Of a DNA stretch of 13,590 bases, positions 6,492 to 13,553 are shown one piece after another. The notes below the pieces were generated by a model. That model was not told the origin of the DNA. It made no database searches and worked only from the letters and a program-made list of their open reading frames with translations. Each line of letters opens with the position of its first letter. The first letter of the stretch is position 1. The stretch is taken from assembly GCA_012961845.1 (NCBI GenBank), contig DTYO01000201.1:1-13590 (forward strand). The letters are read 5' to 3'. The stretch is from Thermodesulfobacteriaceae bacterium (GTDB taxonomy: Bacteria; Desulfobacterota; Dissulfuribacteria; Dissulfuribacterales; UBA3076). Made by a program: the position numbers and the translations under genes.

Positions 6492-6932
6492 CTAATCAGC
6501 CTTCAGGCCGAGTTCCCTCTCTACCAGAGGCAGAAGTTCCTTTTCTATCAGTTCCAGCACCCTTCTAAATGCCATCAGCCTTTCTTCCTCTGTACCCGGT
6601 GCCTCTGCCGGGTCAGGCAGCCCGAAGTGGAGCCTCTTCCCCTGGGCGGGCCAGACAGGACAGGCCTCCCTGGCTTTGCTGCACAGGGTGATCACTAGAT
6701 CGAACTTCTTTCCCCGGAATTCGTCCACGTGCTTCGAACGCGCTGATCCGGTGTCAACGCCTGCTTCCTTCAAGGCCTTCAAGGCCAGGGGATGCACCCG
6801 GAACGGCATCGTGCCAGCGGAAAAGGCCCGCACTCCGGTCAACTTCATCCCGTTTACCATACCTTCAGCCATCTGGCTCCTGCATGCATTCTGAGTACAC
6901 AGGAAAAGGACTTTTTTCTCCATATCTGTCAT
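6492..6932 (-). CDS. arsC: Arsenate reductase ArsC, thioredoxin-coupled (LMW-phosphatase fold)
   Basis: A 146-residue protein of the low-molecular-weight tyrosine phosphatase superfamily. The P-loop CTQNACR (Cys12 to Arg18, CX5R) is followed by SQMAEG, and the DP motif is at Asp107-Pro108. Two further cysteines, Cys84 and Cys91 in LCSKAREACP, match the spacing of the Cys82/Cys89 shuttle pair of thioredoxin-dependent ArsC (Staphylococcus aureus pI258 type). It should therefore reduce arsenate to arsenite and be recycled by thioredoxin; a protein phosphatase role is less likely given the cysteine triad. The frame extends to a TTG at 6959. I chose the ATG at 6932 because GGAG lies four bases upstream; the ATG at 6923 also gives a normal N-terminus (MEKKVLFLC). 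No arsenite efflux gene is in the window, so its physiological use here is unclear. Confidence 0.88.
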   Translation of the reverse strand: MTDMEKKVLFLCTQNACRSQMAEGMVNGMKLTGVRAFSAGTMPFRVHPLALKALKEAGVDTGSARSKHVDEFRGKKFDLVITLCSKAREACPVWPAQGKRLHFGLPDPAEAPGTEEERLMAFRRVLELIEKELLPLVERELGLKAD

Positions 6933-7021
6933 ATAGCTCCATATCATGTGCCCGGTCAAGCCGGCCGCACTGCCAACCGGCCAAACACGCTGAAAAAATT
7001 AAGGGCGTCATGATTCAGACA

Positions 7022-7093
7022 TTGATTATTTTTCTGAAGAAGCCTGCCCGCCCGCCGCCAAAACAGGCCCAGACTTGTGAATCGGATAATCAA
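7022..7093. repeat. Inverted repeat upstream of arsC
   Basis: TTGATTAT (7022-7029) and ATAATCAA (7086-7093) are perfect 8-bp inverted copies bounding a 72-bp stretch. The ends (GATTATTTTTCTGAAG) are weakly reminiscent of the dispersed-repeat ends (GGATTATTCGCTTGAAG), so it may be a decayed member or a chance palindrome. No clear arsC promoter was found in 6933-7130. Confidence 0.3.
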
Positions 7094-7096
7094 AGA

Positions 7097-7120
7097 TTAC
7101 ATTCCTGCAACAGGTTGTAA
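7097..7120. repeat. Small interrupted palindrome next to the parS motif
   Basis: TTAC-ATT-CCTG-CAA-CAGG-TT-GTAA: two 4-bp arms pair around a CAA loop with a small internal loop. It lies 10 bp from the parS-like site. No T-run follows, so a terminator is unlikely; a protein-binding site is possible. Confidence 0.25.
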
Positions 7121-7130
7121 TCGCCGCATG

Positions 7131-7146
7131 TGTTTCACGTGGAACA
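7131..7146. promoter_or_regulatory. parS-like ParB-binding site
   Basis: TGTTTCACGTGGAACA is a 16-bp palindrome with one asymmetric pair. It differs from the classical bacterial parS consensus TGTTTCACGTGAAACA at one position, and is intermediate with the TGTTCCACGTGGAACA variant. ParB proteins nucleate chromosome or plasmid partition complexes on such sites. It lies in a non-coding stretch, as a structural DNA site might. No parA/parB gene is in the window. Chromosomal parS sites usually cluster near the replication origin, so this hints that the window may be origin-proximal (inference). Confidence 0.65.
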
Positions 7147-7195
7147 ACAATTCCCAGGGTGCAGACTTATAATCTCCCACAGGCTGTCATCCCAG

Positions 7196-7442
7196 CTTAT
7201 TCGCTTCAAAACCGAACAAATGCTAATCAACTTAAAATGCAGAAGGTTACACAAAACACAGAGGATCAAGTAATCCACCATAAAGGTGCAGCGAATTCAA
7301 CAAAAAAGTGTTCGGCATTTGAAACCGCAAGGGGGAAAACGATTTCGCCAAATCTGCTGCATTGTCAAGGGCTTGAAGTTCCAGAGTACGCCTGTGCCAC
7401 CTCCTCTTTACATCTTCGACAAACTCCCGAACCGAATAATCC
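7196..7442 (-). repeat. MITE-like dispersed repeat, copy A (~247 bp)
   Basis: One end reads CTTATTCGCTTCAAAACCG (7196-7214). The other, read on the minus strand, is GGATTATTCGGTTCGGGAG (7442-7424), so the ends are imperfect inverted copies. Its interior on the minus strand shares long blocks with copy B on the plus strand: CCCTTGA-AA-GCAGCA, ATGCCGAACACTT and GCTGCACCTTT occur in the same order and spacing. The first ~37 bases of the minus-strand end match the copy at the window end. It carries no transposase and lies directly downstream of the DUF808 gene. Confidence 0.65.
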
Positions 7443-7516
7443 TGGTTCGGGTACCGGATAATTTGCCTGTCCCTAATTATCCTTCTAATTATCCTCTCAT
7501 TATCTTCATTTCTCAT
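7247..7516 (-). CDS. Doubtful small ORF made largely of repeat copy A
   Basis: An 89-codon frame whose ATG overlaps the DUF808 stop (ATGA). The first ~25 codons (MRNEDNERIIRRIIRDRQII) lie outside the repeat, and the rest (YSVREFVEDVKRRWHRRTLELQALDN ...) is a translation of repeat copy A. No family is recognised. It may be a real coupled small gene extended by repeat insertion, or an accidental frame. The ATGA overlap and the charged, helix-like N-terminus speak for the former; the repeat content speaks against. Confidence 0.25.
   Translation of the reverse strand: MRNEDNERIIRRIIRDRQIIRYPNQDYSVREFVEDVKRRWHRRTLELQALDNAADLAKSFSPLRFQMPNTFLLNSLHLYGGLLDPLCFV
7456..7495. repeat. AT-rich hairpin and 12-bp-period tandem repeat
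   Basis: GGATAATT (7456-7463) and AATTATCC (7475-7482) form an 8-bp inverted repeat. CTAATTATCCT occurs twice (7473-7483 and 7485-7495) with a 12-bp period, which encodes the IIRRIIRD repetition in the small ORF on the minus strand. It lies just past the DUF808 stop. Confidence 0.4.
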
Positions 7517-8379
7517 TTTCTTATTTTCCTGAACACCTCTACGGGAGCCAGGGCCATACTGCCTACCGCTGCCCCGACAATCAGCTCTCCAAGGAAGGAA
7601 GGCAGTCCATGAAGCATCTCGTACAATATTTCAACGTTGTGCACGAATATTCCGCCGGCCACCAGCAGCATGGCAATGGTGCCTATCACTGCCAGGGCCT
7701 TTATTACCTTGGGAAGCGCCCGGACAAGCAATCTTCCTATTGCCTTCAGAAACCTTCCGCCCCCCTTCCCCAGGGCCACAAGCCTGTAGCCGACATCATC
7801 CATTCGGACCAGCATGGCTACCAAGCCGTACACACCTATAGTTGCAATAACAGACACGATGGACACCGCTCCGATCTGGACCAGAACAGGTTTTCCGCTC
7901 ACCGTGCTCAGGGCGATGATCACAATCTCGATGGAAAGAATAAAATCGGTCCGGATAGCGGATCTGATCTTTTGTCTCTCCATAGTCACGGCCTCGGCCG
8001 CGCCCAGATCCGGATGGTACACAGCTTCACGTTGTTGCGCCGTTTTATGAAAAAGGTACTCGTATATCTTCTCTGTGCCTTCGTAAGCCAGATAGACTCC
8101 CCCCAGCATAAGAACCAGCGGTATAACCCATGGCACAAAGGCGCTCAACAGAAAGGCCAAGGGCAGAATGATGAGCTTGTTGACAAAAGATCCCCTGGCT
8201 ATGGCCCATATGACTGGAAGCTCGCGGGAAGAGAGGAATCCCGATGCCTGTTCCGCCGTTACTGCAAGATCGTCCCCCAGGATCCCGGCTGTCTTCTTGG
8301 TGGCAACCTTGCTCATCGCAACAATATCGTCCATCAACATGGAGATGTCATCCAAAAGGGCGAAAATTCCGCTTGCCAT
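7513..8379 (-). CDS. DUF808 (YedI-family) inner-membrane protein
   Basis: A 288-residue polytopic membrane protein matching E. coli YedI/DUF808 along its length. The N-terminus carries the family hallmark LLDDISMLMDDI ... KVATKKTAGILGDDLAV (roughly 8-40), then SRELPVIWAIARGSFVNK (51-68). Hydrophobic segments lie at ~69-97, 146-162, 166-192, 226-246 and 262-280. The family's function is unknown; transport or membrane-stress roles are only suggestions. The ATG gives the canonical MASGIFALLDD start. The AAGGAG before it leaves only two bases to the start codon, which is unusually tight and may mean weak initiation. Its leader is entirely occupied by repeat copy B, so its promoter, if it has one, lies inside the repeat or upstream in the nuclease operon. 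Confidence 0.9.
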   Translation of the reverse strand: MASGIFALLDDISMLMDDIVAMSKVATKKTAGILGDDLAVTAEQASGFLSSRELPVIWAIARGSFVNKLIILPLAFLLSAFVPWVIPLVLMLGGVYLAYEGTEKIYEYLFHKTAQQREAVYHPDLGAAEAVTMERQKIRSAIRTDFILSIEIVIIALSTVSGKPVLVQIGAVSIVSVIATIGVYGLVAMLVRMDDVGYRLVALGKGGGRFLKAIGRLLVRALPKVIKALAVIGTIAMLLVAGGIFVHNVEILYEMLHGLPSFLGELIVGAAVGSMALAPVEVFRKIRK

Positions 8380-8392
8380 GGCTCCTTTTAAC

Positions 8393-8704
8393 CCGGATTA
8401 TGCGCTTCAAATGCCGAAAACAATCTACAGCAGGTCATATAGAATATACGAGAGATTAAGCAGCCCGCAAGTCTGCTGAAGACGCAAGGTACCATGGGCG
8501 CGTGGCATAATCAATTATTCCAAACCCTTGATAACGCAGCATGTTCAGTCAAATTGCGGGTCCATTTCAGCTTCAGATGCCGAACACTTCTGCATTGCAT
8601 TAGCTGCACCTTTTCGGTGCAGATCAAGACTTGCCATATTCAAGACAACCTGTCAAAATTTATATCGTTCGGCATTCGTTTGGCTCTTGAAGCGAATAAT
8701 CCGG
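8393..8704 (+). repeat. MITE-like dispersed repeat, copy B (~312 bp)
   Basis: It starts CCGGATTATGCGCTTCAAAT (8393-8412) and ends, read on the minus strand, CCGGATTATTCGCTTCAAGA (8704-8685), so the ends are 15-of-17 inverted copies. Internal blocks match copy A in order. A perfect 7-bp hairpin, CTGCACC (8604-8610) with GGTGCAG (8616-8622), is present here but decayed in copy A. It fills essentially the whole 327-bp gap between the yhaN-like stop (two bases away) and the DUF808 start. No coding content is convincing. Confidence 0.68.
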
Positions 8705-8706
8705 AT

Positions 8707-11700
8707 TCAACCGAGCTCATGGATATAAACCCCGGCTTCCGCCGCCCCTCCGACCTTTCCCGCTAGTTCGAGAACTCGTCTATGATGGGTAAAAAGCAAT
8801 ACCTGGGTATCAGCCGCCAACTCTGCAAGAACCTCCAGACATACCTCTGTCCGCCGGTCGTCAAAACCGACAAGAATGTCATCCACTATGAAGGGCATGG
8901 GCTCGCCGCTTCGCAGGTGCTGCTCCAAGGTTGAAAGGCGCAGGGCCAAGTAGAGCTGATCCCGAGCGCCCTCACTCATGCCCTCGATGGAAATCTCCTG
9001 TCTGTCCGGCCGCACTCCTAGGAGTACGGGTCTGCCTCCCTTGACTTCATCACGGAGCCCTGCAAAGGATCCCAGGGTCAACCTGGAAAATATTTTTCCT
9101 GCCCTCACCAGTACCGGCGCCTGGTTTTTCTTCCGGTACTCCTCTATGCACTGCTCAAGTATCAGCACCCCAGCCTGAAGGCGAAGGTATTGCTCAATGC
9201 CAGAATCAATGACTGCACGCTCTTTCTCAGCCTCTTCCAGGGCAGCGGCCGAGGCGGCACTGCCGTCTCTGGCATCCATTTTGGTCTTTACTTCCTGCAG
9301 GTCGTCACGCAGCCCGTCACGCCGGGCCTGGAGTTCCTCAAGCTCCAGCGACACCCTTTCGAGTTCGCCCTGGACCGCATCCATATCAAAGCCTTCCGCC
9401 TCTTCTTCCAGTCTCTGGACACTCAGTCCGTCCCCATTATGAGCGAGTTCTTTCTCCAGCCTCTGAAGCTCATCCTGGAGACTCCGTTTCCGGCAAGAGC
9501 GTTCCCATGCCTCTGTGAGATGTTTCGTGGAATCCACCTCTGCCTGTCTGCACAGTGCCTCAAGCCGTTTTTCCGCCCGCCTGATAGTAATATCGAGTTC
9601 CTGAATCTCTGTCTCCGTCTCTCTGAGCTGGTCGTTTATCTTCGCAAGCCTGGCTTCCGCTACCCGTGCCATGTCCAATTCCCGGTGGAGTCTGGCGGCG
9701 ACGGTAACCGCATCCTGTCCATCCATGTCAAAATCCATGCTGACTGCAAATGCAGATACCTTTTCCGAGAAATCATTCACCACCCTGTCCATACCGTAAA
9801 GCCGCCTGCGCAGTTCGTCTGCCTTGTCGGACTTCTCAAAGAACATGACGAGCCGCTCAAATGTCTCCATTGCCCGTTCCGGGTGGCAGTCCGGATCGAG
9901 CCCCAGCCCGTCTATGGCCTGACTCCATTCATCCTTCCAGTCTGACCGTTCTGACTCCACAGATCTGAGCTCTTCCCTGATCCGCTGGAGACGACTTCTC
10001 TTCTCATCGAGTAAATGTCTGAGCCGGCTCATCTCTTCCTGCCCGTCTTCCGCCTGCAAAATCCGCTGCTCGCACAGATTCAGCATAGTCTCAAGGCTCA
10101 TGGCCTCGCACTCTGCCGATGCGTCAAAACTGGAAATCCGGGTCAAGATATCCTCCCTAAGCCTTCTGCACTGCTCTGCAAGCATGCTCGTCTCATTGAC
10201 AGCCTGATCCCAGGCCTCAAGACCTGCCAGCACCCCAGAGACCCTGAGAAGCCACTGCTTCATCTCGCCGGGTGTACCTGGCTCTATACCAAGAGGTGCC
10301 CACTGCTCTTCCCATGCTGCCTGCACGTCATCATGCTGCCTGTCAAGCTCCTCAATGTCTGAAGCGATCCCCTTCATGCGCTGTTCAACCCCTTTCAACC
10401 TTACCTCCAGATCAGCACGCTTGACGACCAGGTCGGCAGCCTCTCTGATCCGGTCGGCCAGAAGGTCGGCCGTCTGGACCTTCTTTTCATAGGCATCCGC
10501 CATCTCTGAGCATGCGGAAGCCTCGGATGCCTCACGGACTTCCGTATCTGACCCATCGATAAAAGTCCGCCTTATCAGACCCCAGTCCTGGTCACGCCTA
10601 AAACGTGCTTCATCAAGGTCGGAAATGGCTGGCACCTCTCCGGCCAACAGAAGCAGATCGAGCTCCTCCCTTGCCTGCATCTGATCCTGTTCCAAGTCCT
10701 GCAGTCTCTCTGAAAGGCGTCTTCTGCTATGAGAAAGTTTTTCGAGTTCCGCTGCAAAACGACTGAGTGTATCATCCATGGGAAACGGTGTTTCCCTGAG
10801 TTCAAAAACATTGCCTGAAAATCTGCCCAAGGCGGCAAACTCTGTTTCACATTTGTCTTTTTTCCGCTCCGCTTTCCGCCTGACATCTGCAAGGCGCCCT
10901 TCGATATCACCGTACTTCCGGACAGCGGCGACAGCGGCTTTCAGCTCTCCGATATCGATCTCCGGTTCCGGCAGAGCGGAAATCTCCGCCTCTAAAGCGC
11001 CGATCTGTTCTTCCAGATCCCTGATCTCCGCCAAGACTGTTTTCTTTCGCTGGCCCAGAACGCCGTGTTGCTTCAAGAGCCCCTGGAGCCATTTCCGGTT
11101 GTTGAGCAGAGGACGGAGGATATCCGCATCATCCATGGAAAGATCAGGCCGCACCGCCTTGAGAAGCCGCTCCGCCTCATTGCGAAGGATCCGGCGCTTG
11201 CCGTCCTGCCCGGGGCGGTCCTCGATGGCCTTTTCAACGGCGCCAAGTCCTCTGTAGATATCTGAAACCTTCCCGGCATTTTCCAGCAGATCACGGTTCA
11301 CATGGAGGACACCAGCCTCTTTCTGCAGTCGAATGAGCCGCGTACCGGCCTTTTCCCTTGCCTCGACAGCGGTTTCGAGCCTCTCCGCCGTTTTCCTGCT
11401 CTCTTCCTCGAAATTCTCTGGAAGCAGGAGCACCTCTCCAAGCTCCATGAGCCTCTGCAGCACGGCCCTTCGCTCCGCCAGCGGCCCTTTTACACGGTTC
11501 AGGCGCTCCAGGCGGCTCTTTTCTCTTCCCCTGACAGAAATGGCCTTCTCCACCTCTGCGATCTCACTGCTGATCTCATAATGGGTCTTCTGCAGTTTCT
11601 GCCATTCAGCCGCAGGAAAGGTAAGCTCCCTGATCTTCTTTTTCAGATCCCTGTGCCGCCTGACTGCTAGGTTGACTATGCTTACCGAGCCTCTGGGCTT

Positions 11701-12222
11701 GAACAGTTCCTGTGCCTCGTTCCCGAGATCCGTCAGAATTCTCCTCAGGTTTTCAGTGCCTGAGGCAGCGCTAAACAGAGCTTGCCCTATATCACCGGAC
11801 TGTTCCAGCAGCTCCCTGCCGCCTTCAAGCAGCCGTTCGTGGTCTATGCCGTAAAGCTTACGGAAAAGCTTTTCATCTACGCCGGACAGGAAGCTGTCAA
11901 CCACGGAACCGTCAAGCGGAAGTCCGGTATCCGGAGCGAGGATAGTGTCCTTGTTCCCCTTCCTGCGCACGAATTCCACCGCCCTGCCGTCTGAGAGCCT
12001 GATCCTTCCGCCGATCCTGAGCTGGGAATTACTGTGGAGAAAGTTGTCCCTAGTGCGGACGGGTATACCGAACAGCCAGGCGGTAAGGGCCCTGAGCGAC
12101 GTACTCTTGCCCGCCTCATTGTCGCCGTAAATCACGTGCAGACCGACCTTTCCCCGGGAAAGATCCAGCGATATCCCGGTAAAGGGACCGTATGCCATAA
12201 GATCGAGCCTGTCGATTCTCAT
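8707..12222 (-). CDS. YhaN-like SMC/Rad50-type AAA ATPase
   Basis: A 1171-residue, SbcC-like ATPase with split nucleotide-binding halves. The N-terminal half carries MRIDRLDLMAYGPF and the Walker A GDNEAGKST (Gly33, Lys39, Ser40). The C-terminal half carries the ABC-type signature MSEGARDQ (1082-1089), Walker B FIVDDILVGFDD (Asp1114/1115) and switch histidines (LLFTHH, 1146-1147). Between them are about 850 residues of heptad-rich, charged coiled coil. No CxxC zinc hook is visible, unlike Rad50/SbcC but in line with YhaN-type proteins. Its ATG overlaps the stop of the upstream phosphoesterase gene (ATGA), so the two should be made together as a nuclease complex acting on DNA ends, repair or foreign DNA. 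It is longer than B. subtilis YhaN (about 960 residues), mainly in the coiled coil. Its stop is two bases from repeat copy B. Confidence 0.88.
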   Translation of the reverse strand: MRIDRLDLMAYGPFTGISLDLSRGKVGLHVIYGDNEAGKSTSLRALTAWLFGIPVRTRDNFLHSNSQLRIGGRIRLSDGRAVEFVRRKGNKDTILAPDTGLPLDGSVVDSFLSGVDEKLFRKLYGIDHERLLEGGRELLEQSGDIGQALFSAASGTENLRRILTDLGNEAQELFKPRGSVSIVNLAVRRHRDLKKKIRELTFPAAEWQKLQKTHYEISSEIAEVEKAISVRGREKSRLERLNRVKGPLAERRAVLQRLMELGEVLLLPENFEEESRKTAERLETAVEAREKAGTRLIRLQKEAGVLHVNRDLLENAGKVSDIYRGLGAVEKAIEDRPGQDGKRRILRNEAERLLKAVRPDLSMDDADILRPLLNNRKWLQGLLKQHGVLGQRKKTVLAEIRDLEEQIGALEAEISALPEPEIDIGELKAAVAAVRKYGDIEGRLADVRRKAERKKDKCETEFAALGRFSGNVFELRETPFPMDDTLSRFAAELEKLSHSRRRLSERLQDLEQDQMQAREELDLLLLAGEVPAISDLDEARFRRDQDWGLIRRTFIDGSDTEVREASEASACSEMADAYEKKVQTADLLADRIREAADLVVKRADLEVRLKGVEQRMKGIASDIEELDRQHDDVQAAWEEQWAPLGIEPGTPGEMKQWLLRVSGVLAGLEAWDQAVNETSMLAEQCRRLREDILTRISSFDASAECEAMSLETMLNLCEQRILQAEDGQEEMSRLRHLLDEKRSRLQRIREELRSVESERSDWKDEWSQAIDGLGLDPDCHPERAMETFERLVMFFEKSDKADELRRRLYGMDRVVNDFSEKVSAFAVSMDFDMDGQDAVTVAARLHRELDMARVAEARLAKINDQLRETETEIQELDITIRRAEKRLEALCRQAEVDSTKHLTEAWERSCRKRSLQDELQRLEKELAHNGDGLSVQRLEEEAEGFDMDAVQGELERVSLELEELQARRDGLRDDLQEVKTKMDARDGSAASAAALEEAEKERAVIDSGIEQYLRLQAGVLILEQCIEEYRKKNQAPVLVRAGKIFSRLTLGSFAGLRDEVKGGRPVLLGVRPDRQEISIEGMSEGARDQLYLALRLSTLEQHLRSGEPMPFIVDDILVGFDDRRTEVCLEVLAELAADTQVLLFTHHRRVLELAGKVGGAAEAGVYIHELG

Positions 12223-13487
12223 TCTGCCATACCCCCTTCGGCAAGAAGCCTTCCGGCAAGCATCTGTCTCGCCTCACGAATGATACGGGACATGCGGCCG
12301 GAGTTCTCCATATCCAGGACAGAATCCATGCCCCGGACATCGTGGGGGATCCTTTTCCTCAATTCTGCGACAATTTCGTGAAACCCGTCTATTGCATCGG
12401 GATCATCACTGCCAGCCATTATCTCTCCCAGCAGCCTGCCGAGTGCACTGTCACTGCCGGACAGAGCATTCAGATCCCGTCTGGCAACAGCTGCATTAAC
12501 CACCCGCTCGACCCAGACCTCATCAGGGGCGATTTCAGCGGCAACCGCCCTGACCTGGTTTTCGAGGCGCCCTGGCCATGCCGCAAGCGCATCTGCTGCG
12601 TCAGACGTGCCTTCGTACCAAATCCGCATTGCCACCGGGCGCCCCTCCGCGGATTCGAGCACCCTACCGATGGCTTTCCGGGTACAGTCTATAATACCTT
12701 CCATGCCGTCTGTACCCGTAAGATCGACTGTGCAAAGCTCCCACCTCAGCACATCCAGAGATATCTTCTCAACATCTGCAACCCGGCCGTTCTCCACGGT
12801 TACCAGGACGCATCCCTTTGGACCGGCCTCCCTGATATGACGGCCCTGGATACAGCCGGGGAACACCACCCATGGATCTTCCGAGACTATCTCCTGCCTG
12901 TGGACATGCCCCAACGCCCAGTACTGGTACCCCCTGGAACGGAGATCATCCAGCGAACATGGCGCATATACGCCGTGTCCTTCGCGACCATCGAGGCTGG
13001 TATGCAGCATGCCTATGTTGAACACGCCCCTGTCTGCAGGCCTGAACCCTGCAGACAGGTTGGTGTCTACATGCCGGGTACCGAAACTGCGGCCGTGGAT
13101 CGCCGCATTGAGCCCTTCAGGCCTGACCGTCTCGACCTTTCTGCTCGAAAAAATTTTCATGTTTTCCGGCAGGTCCAAGGCCCTTGTCACCCGGCTTGCA
13201 GCATCGTGATTGCCCGCCACTGCATATACCTGGATGCCGTGCCTTTGAAGCCGGCCCATCTGCCGGGCAAGGAAGATGCCGGTACTGTAGTCCTTCCAGT
13301 CACCATCGTAGAGATCTCCTGCAAGGAGAACAAAAGCAACCTCTTTCTCAATGGCAAGGTCTATCAATTTTTCAAAGGCCCTGCGGCATGCACTTCGAAT
13401 GGCGTCTTTCGGCGCAGATTCATAACGGGAGAGGCCGCGAAGCGGACTGTCAAGGTGTATATCAGCTGCATGGACGAATCTGAACAT
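12219..13487 (-). CDS. YhaO/SbcD-like DNA-repair metallophosphoesterase
   Basis: A 422-residue Mre11/SbcD-family nuclease subunit starting MFRFVHAADIHLDSP. Metal-binding blocks in order: Asp9/His11 (ADIHLDSP), Asp58 (AGDLYDGD), Asn93/His94 (GNHD), His162 (MLHTS) and His194/His196 (GHVH). All are intact, so two-metal nuclease activity is expected. The opening HAADIHLDSPL and overall length fit the YhaO branch rather than classical SbcD. The C-terminal ~200 residues would form the capping and ATPase-contact part. The frame extends to 13550, but the ATG at 13487 has AGAGG seven bases upstream and gives the family's conserved N-terminus; the 21 extra codons cover a hairpin. It is the first gene of a coupled pair with the YhaN-like ATPase. 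Confidence 0.9.
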   Translation of the reverse strand: MFRFVHAADIHLDSPLRGLSRYESAPKDAIRSACRRAFEKLIDLAIEKEVAFVLLAGDLYDGDWKDYSTGIFLARQMGRLQRHGIQVYAVAGNHDAASRVTRALDLPENMKIFSSRKVETVRPEGLNAAIHGRSFGTRHVDTNLSAGFRPADRGVFNIGMLHTSLDGREGHGVYAPCSLDDLRSRGYQYWALGHVHRQEIVSEDPWVVFPGCIQGRHIREAGPKGCVLVTVENGRVADVEKISLDVLRWELCTVDLTGTDGMEGIIDCTRKAIGRVLESAEGRPVAMRIWYEGTSDAADALAAWPGRLENQVRAVAAEIAPDEVWVERVVNAAVARRDLNALSGSDSALGRLLGEIMAGSDDPDAIDGFHEIVAELRKRIPHDVRGMDSVLDMENSGRMSRIIREARQMLAGRLLAEGGMAE

Positions 13488-13510
13488 TTCATTACCTCTG
13501 TGAATTTCCT

Positions 13511-13538
13511 GCCTCGATCCCAGGCCAGGATGCGAGGC
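13511..13538 (-). promoter_or_regulatory. Hairpin in the leader of the yhaO-like gene
   Basis: GCCTCG (13511-13516) plus ATCC (13517-13520) pair with GGAT (13528-13531) and CGAGGC (13533-13538) around a CAGGCCA loop: ten base pairs with one bulge. On the minus strand it ends 23 bases before the ATG at 13487, just upstream of the Shine-Dalgarno. No T-run follows, so it is more likely a transcript-leader structure or binding site than a terminator. Confidence 0.4.
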
Positions 13539-13553
13539 GCAGGGCATCAACCC

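Noticed and set aside
6720..6740. Second parS-like site (CCACGTG within arsC)
   Set aside because: Only the CACGTG core matches; the flanking arms do not fit the 16-bp consensus.
7022..7495. CRISPR array among the AT-rich repeats
   Set aside because: There are no regularly spaced identical repeats of 24-40 bp; the similarities are inverted ends and one 11-bp doublet.
7609..8391. Plus-strand open frame of 260 codons opposite the DUF808 gene
   Set aside because: His/Gln-rich translation with no recognisable fold, lying antisense to a well-matched DUF808 protein.
7196..8704. Repeats A and B as the two ends of one composite transposon around the DUF808 gene
   Set aside because: Each copy has its own pair of inverted ends, DUF808 is a housekeeping-type gene, and further copies lie elsewhere in the window, so independent insertions fit better.
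9190..9945. Plus-strand open frame of 251 codons inside the yhaN-like gene
   Set aside because: Antisense to the coiled-coil region; composition is that of a reverse-complement shadow, with no ribosome-binding site or motif.
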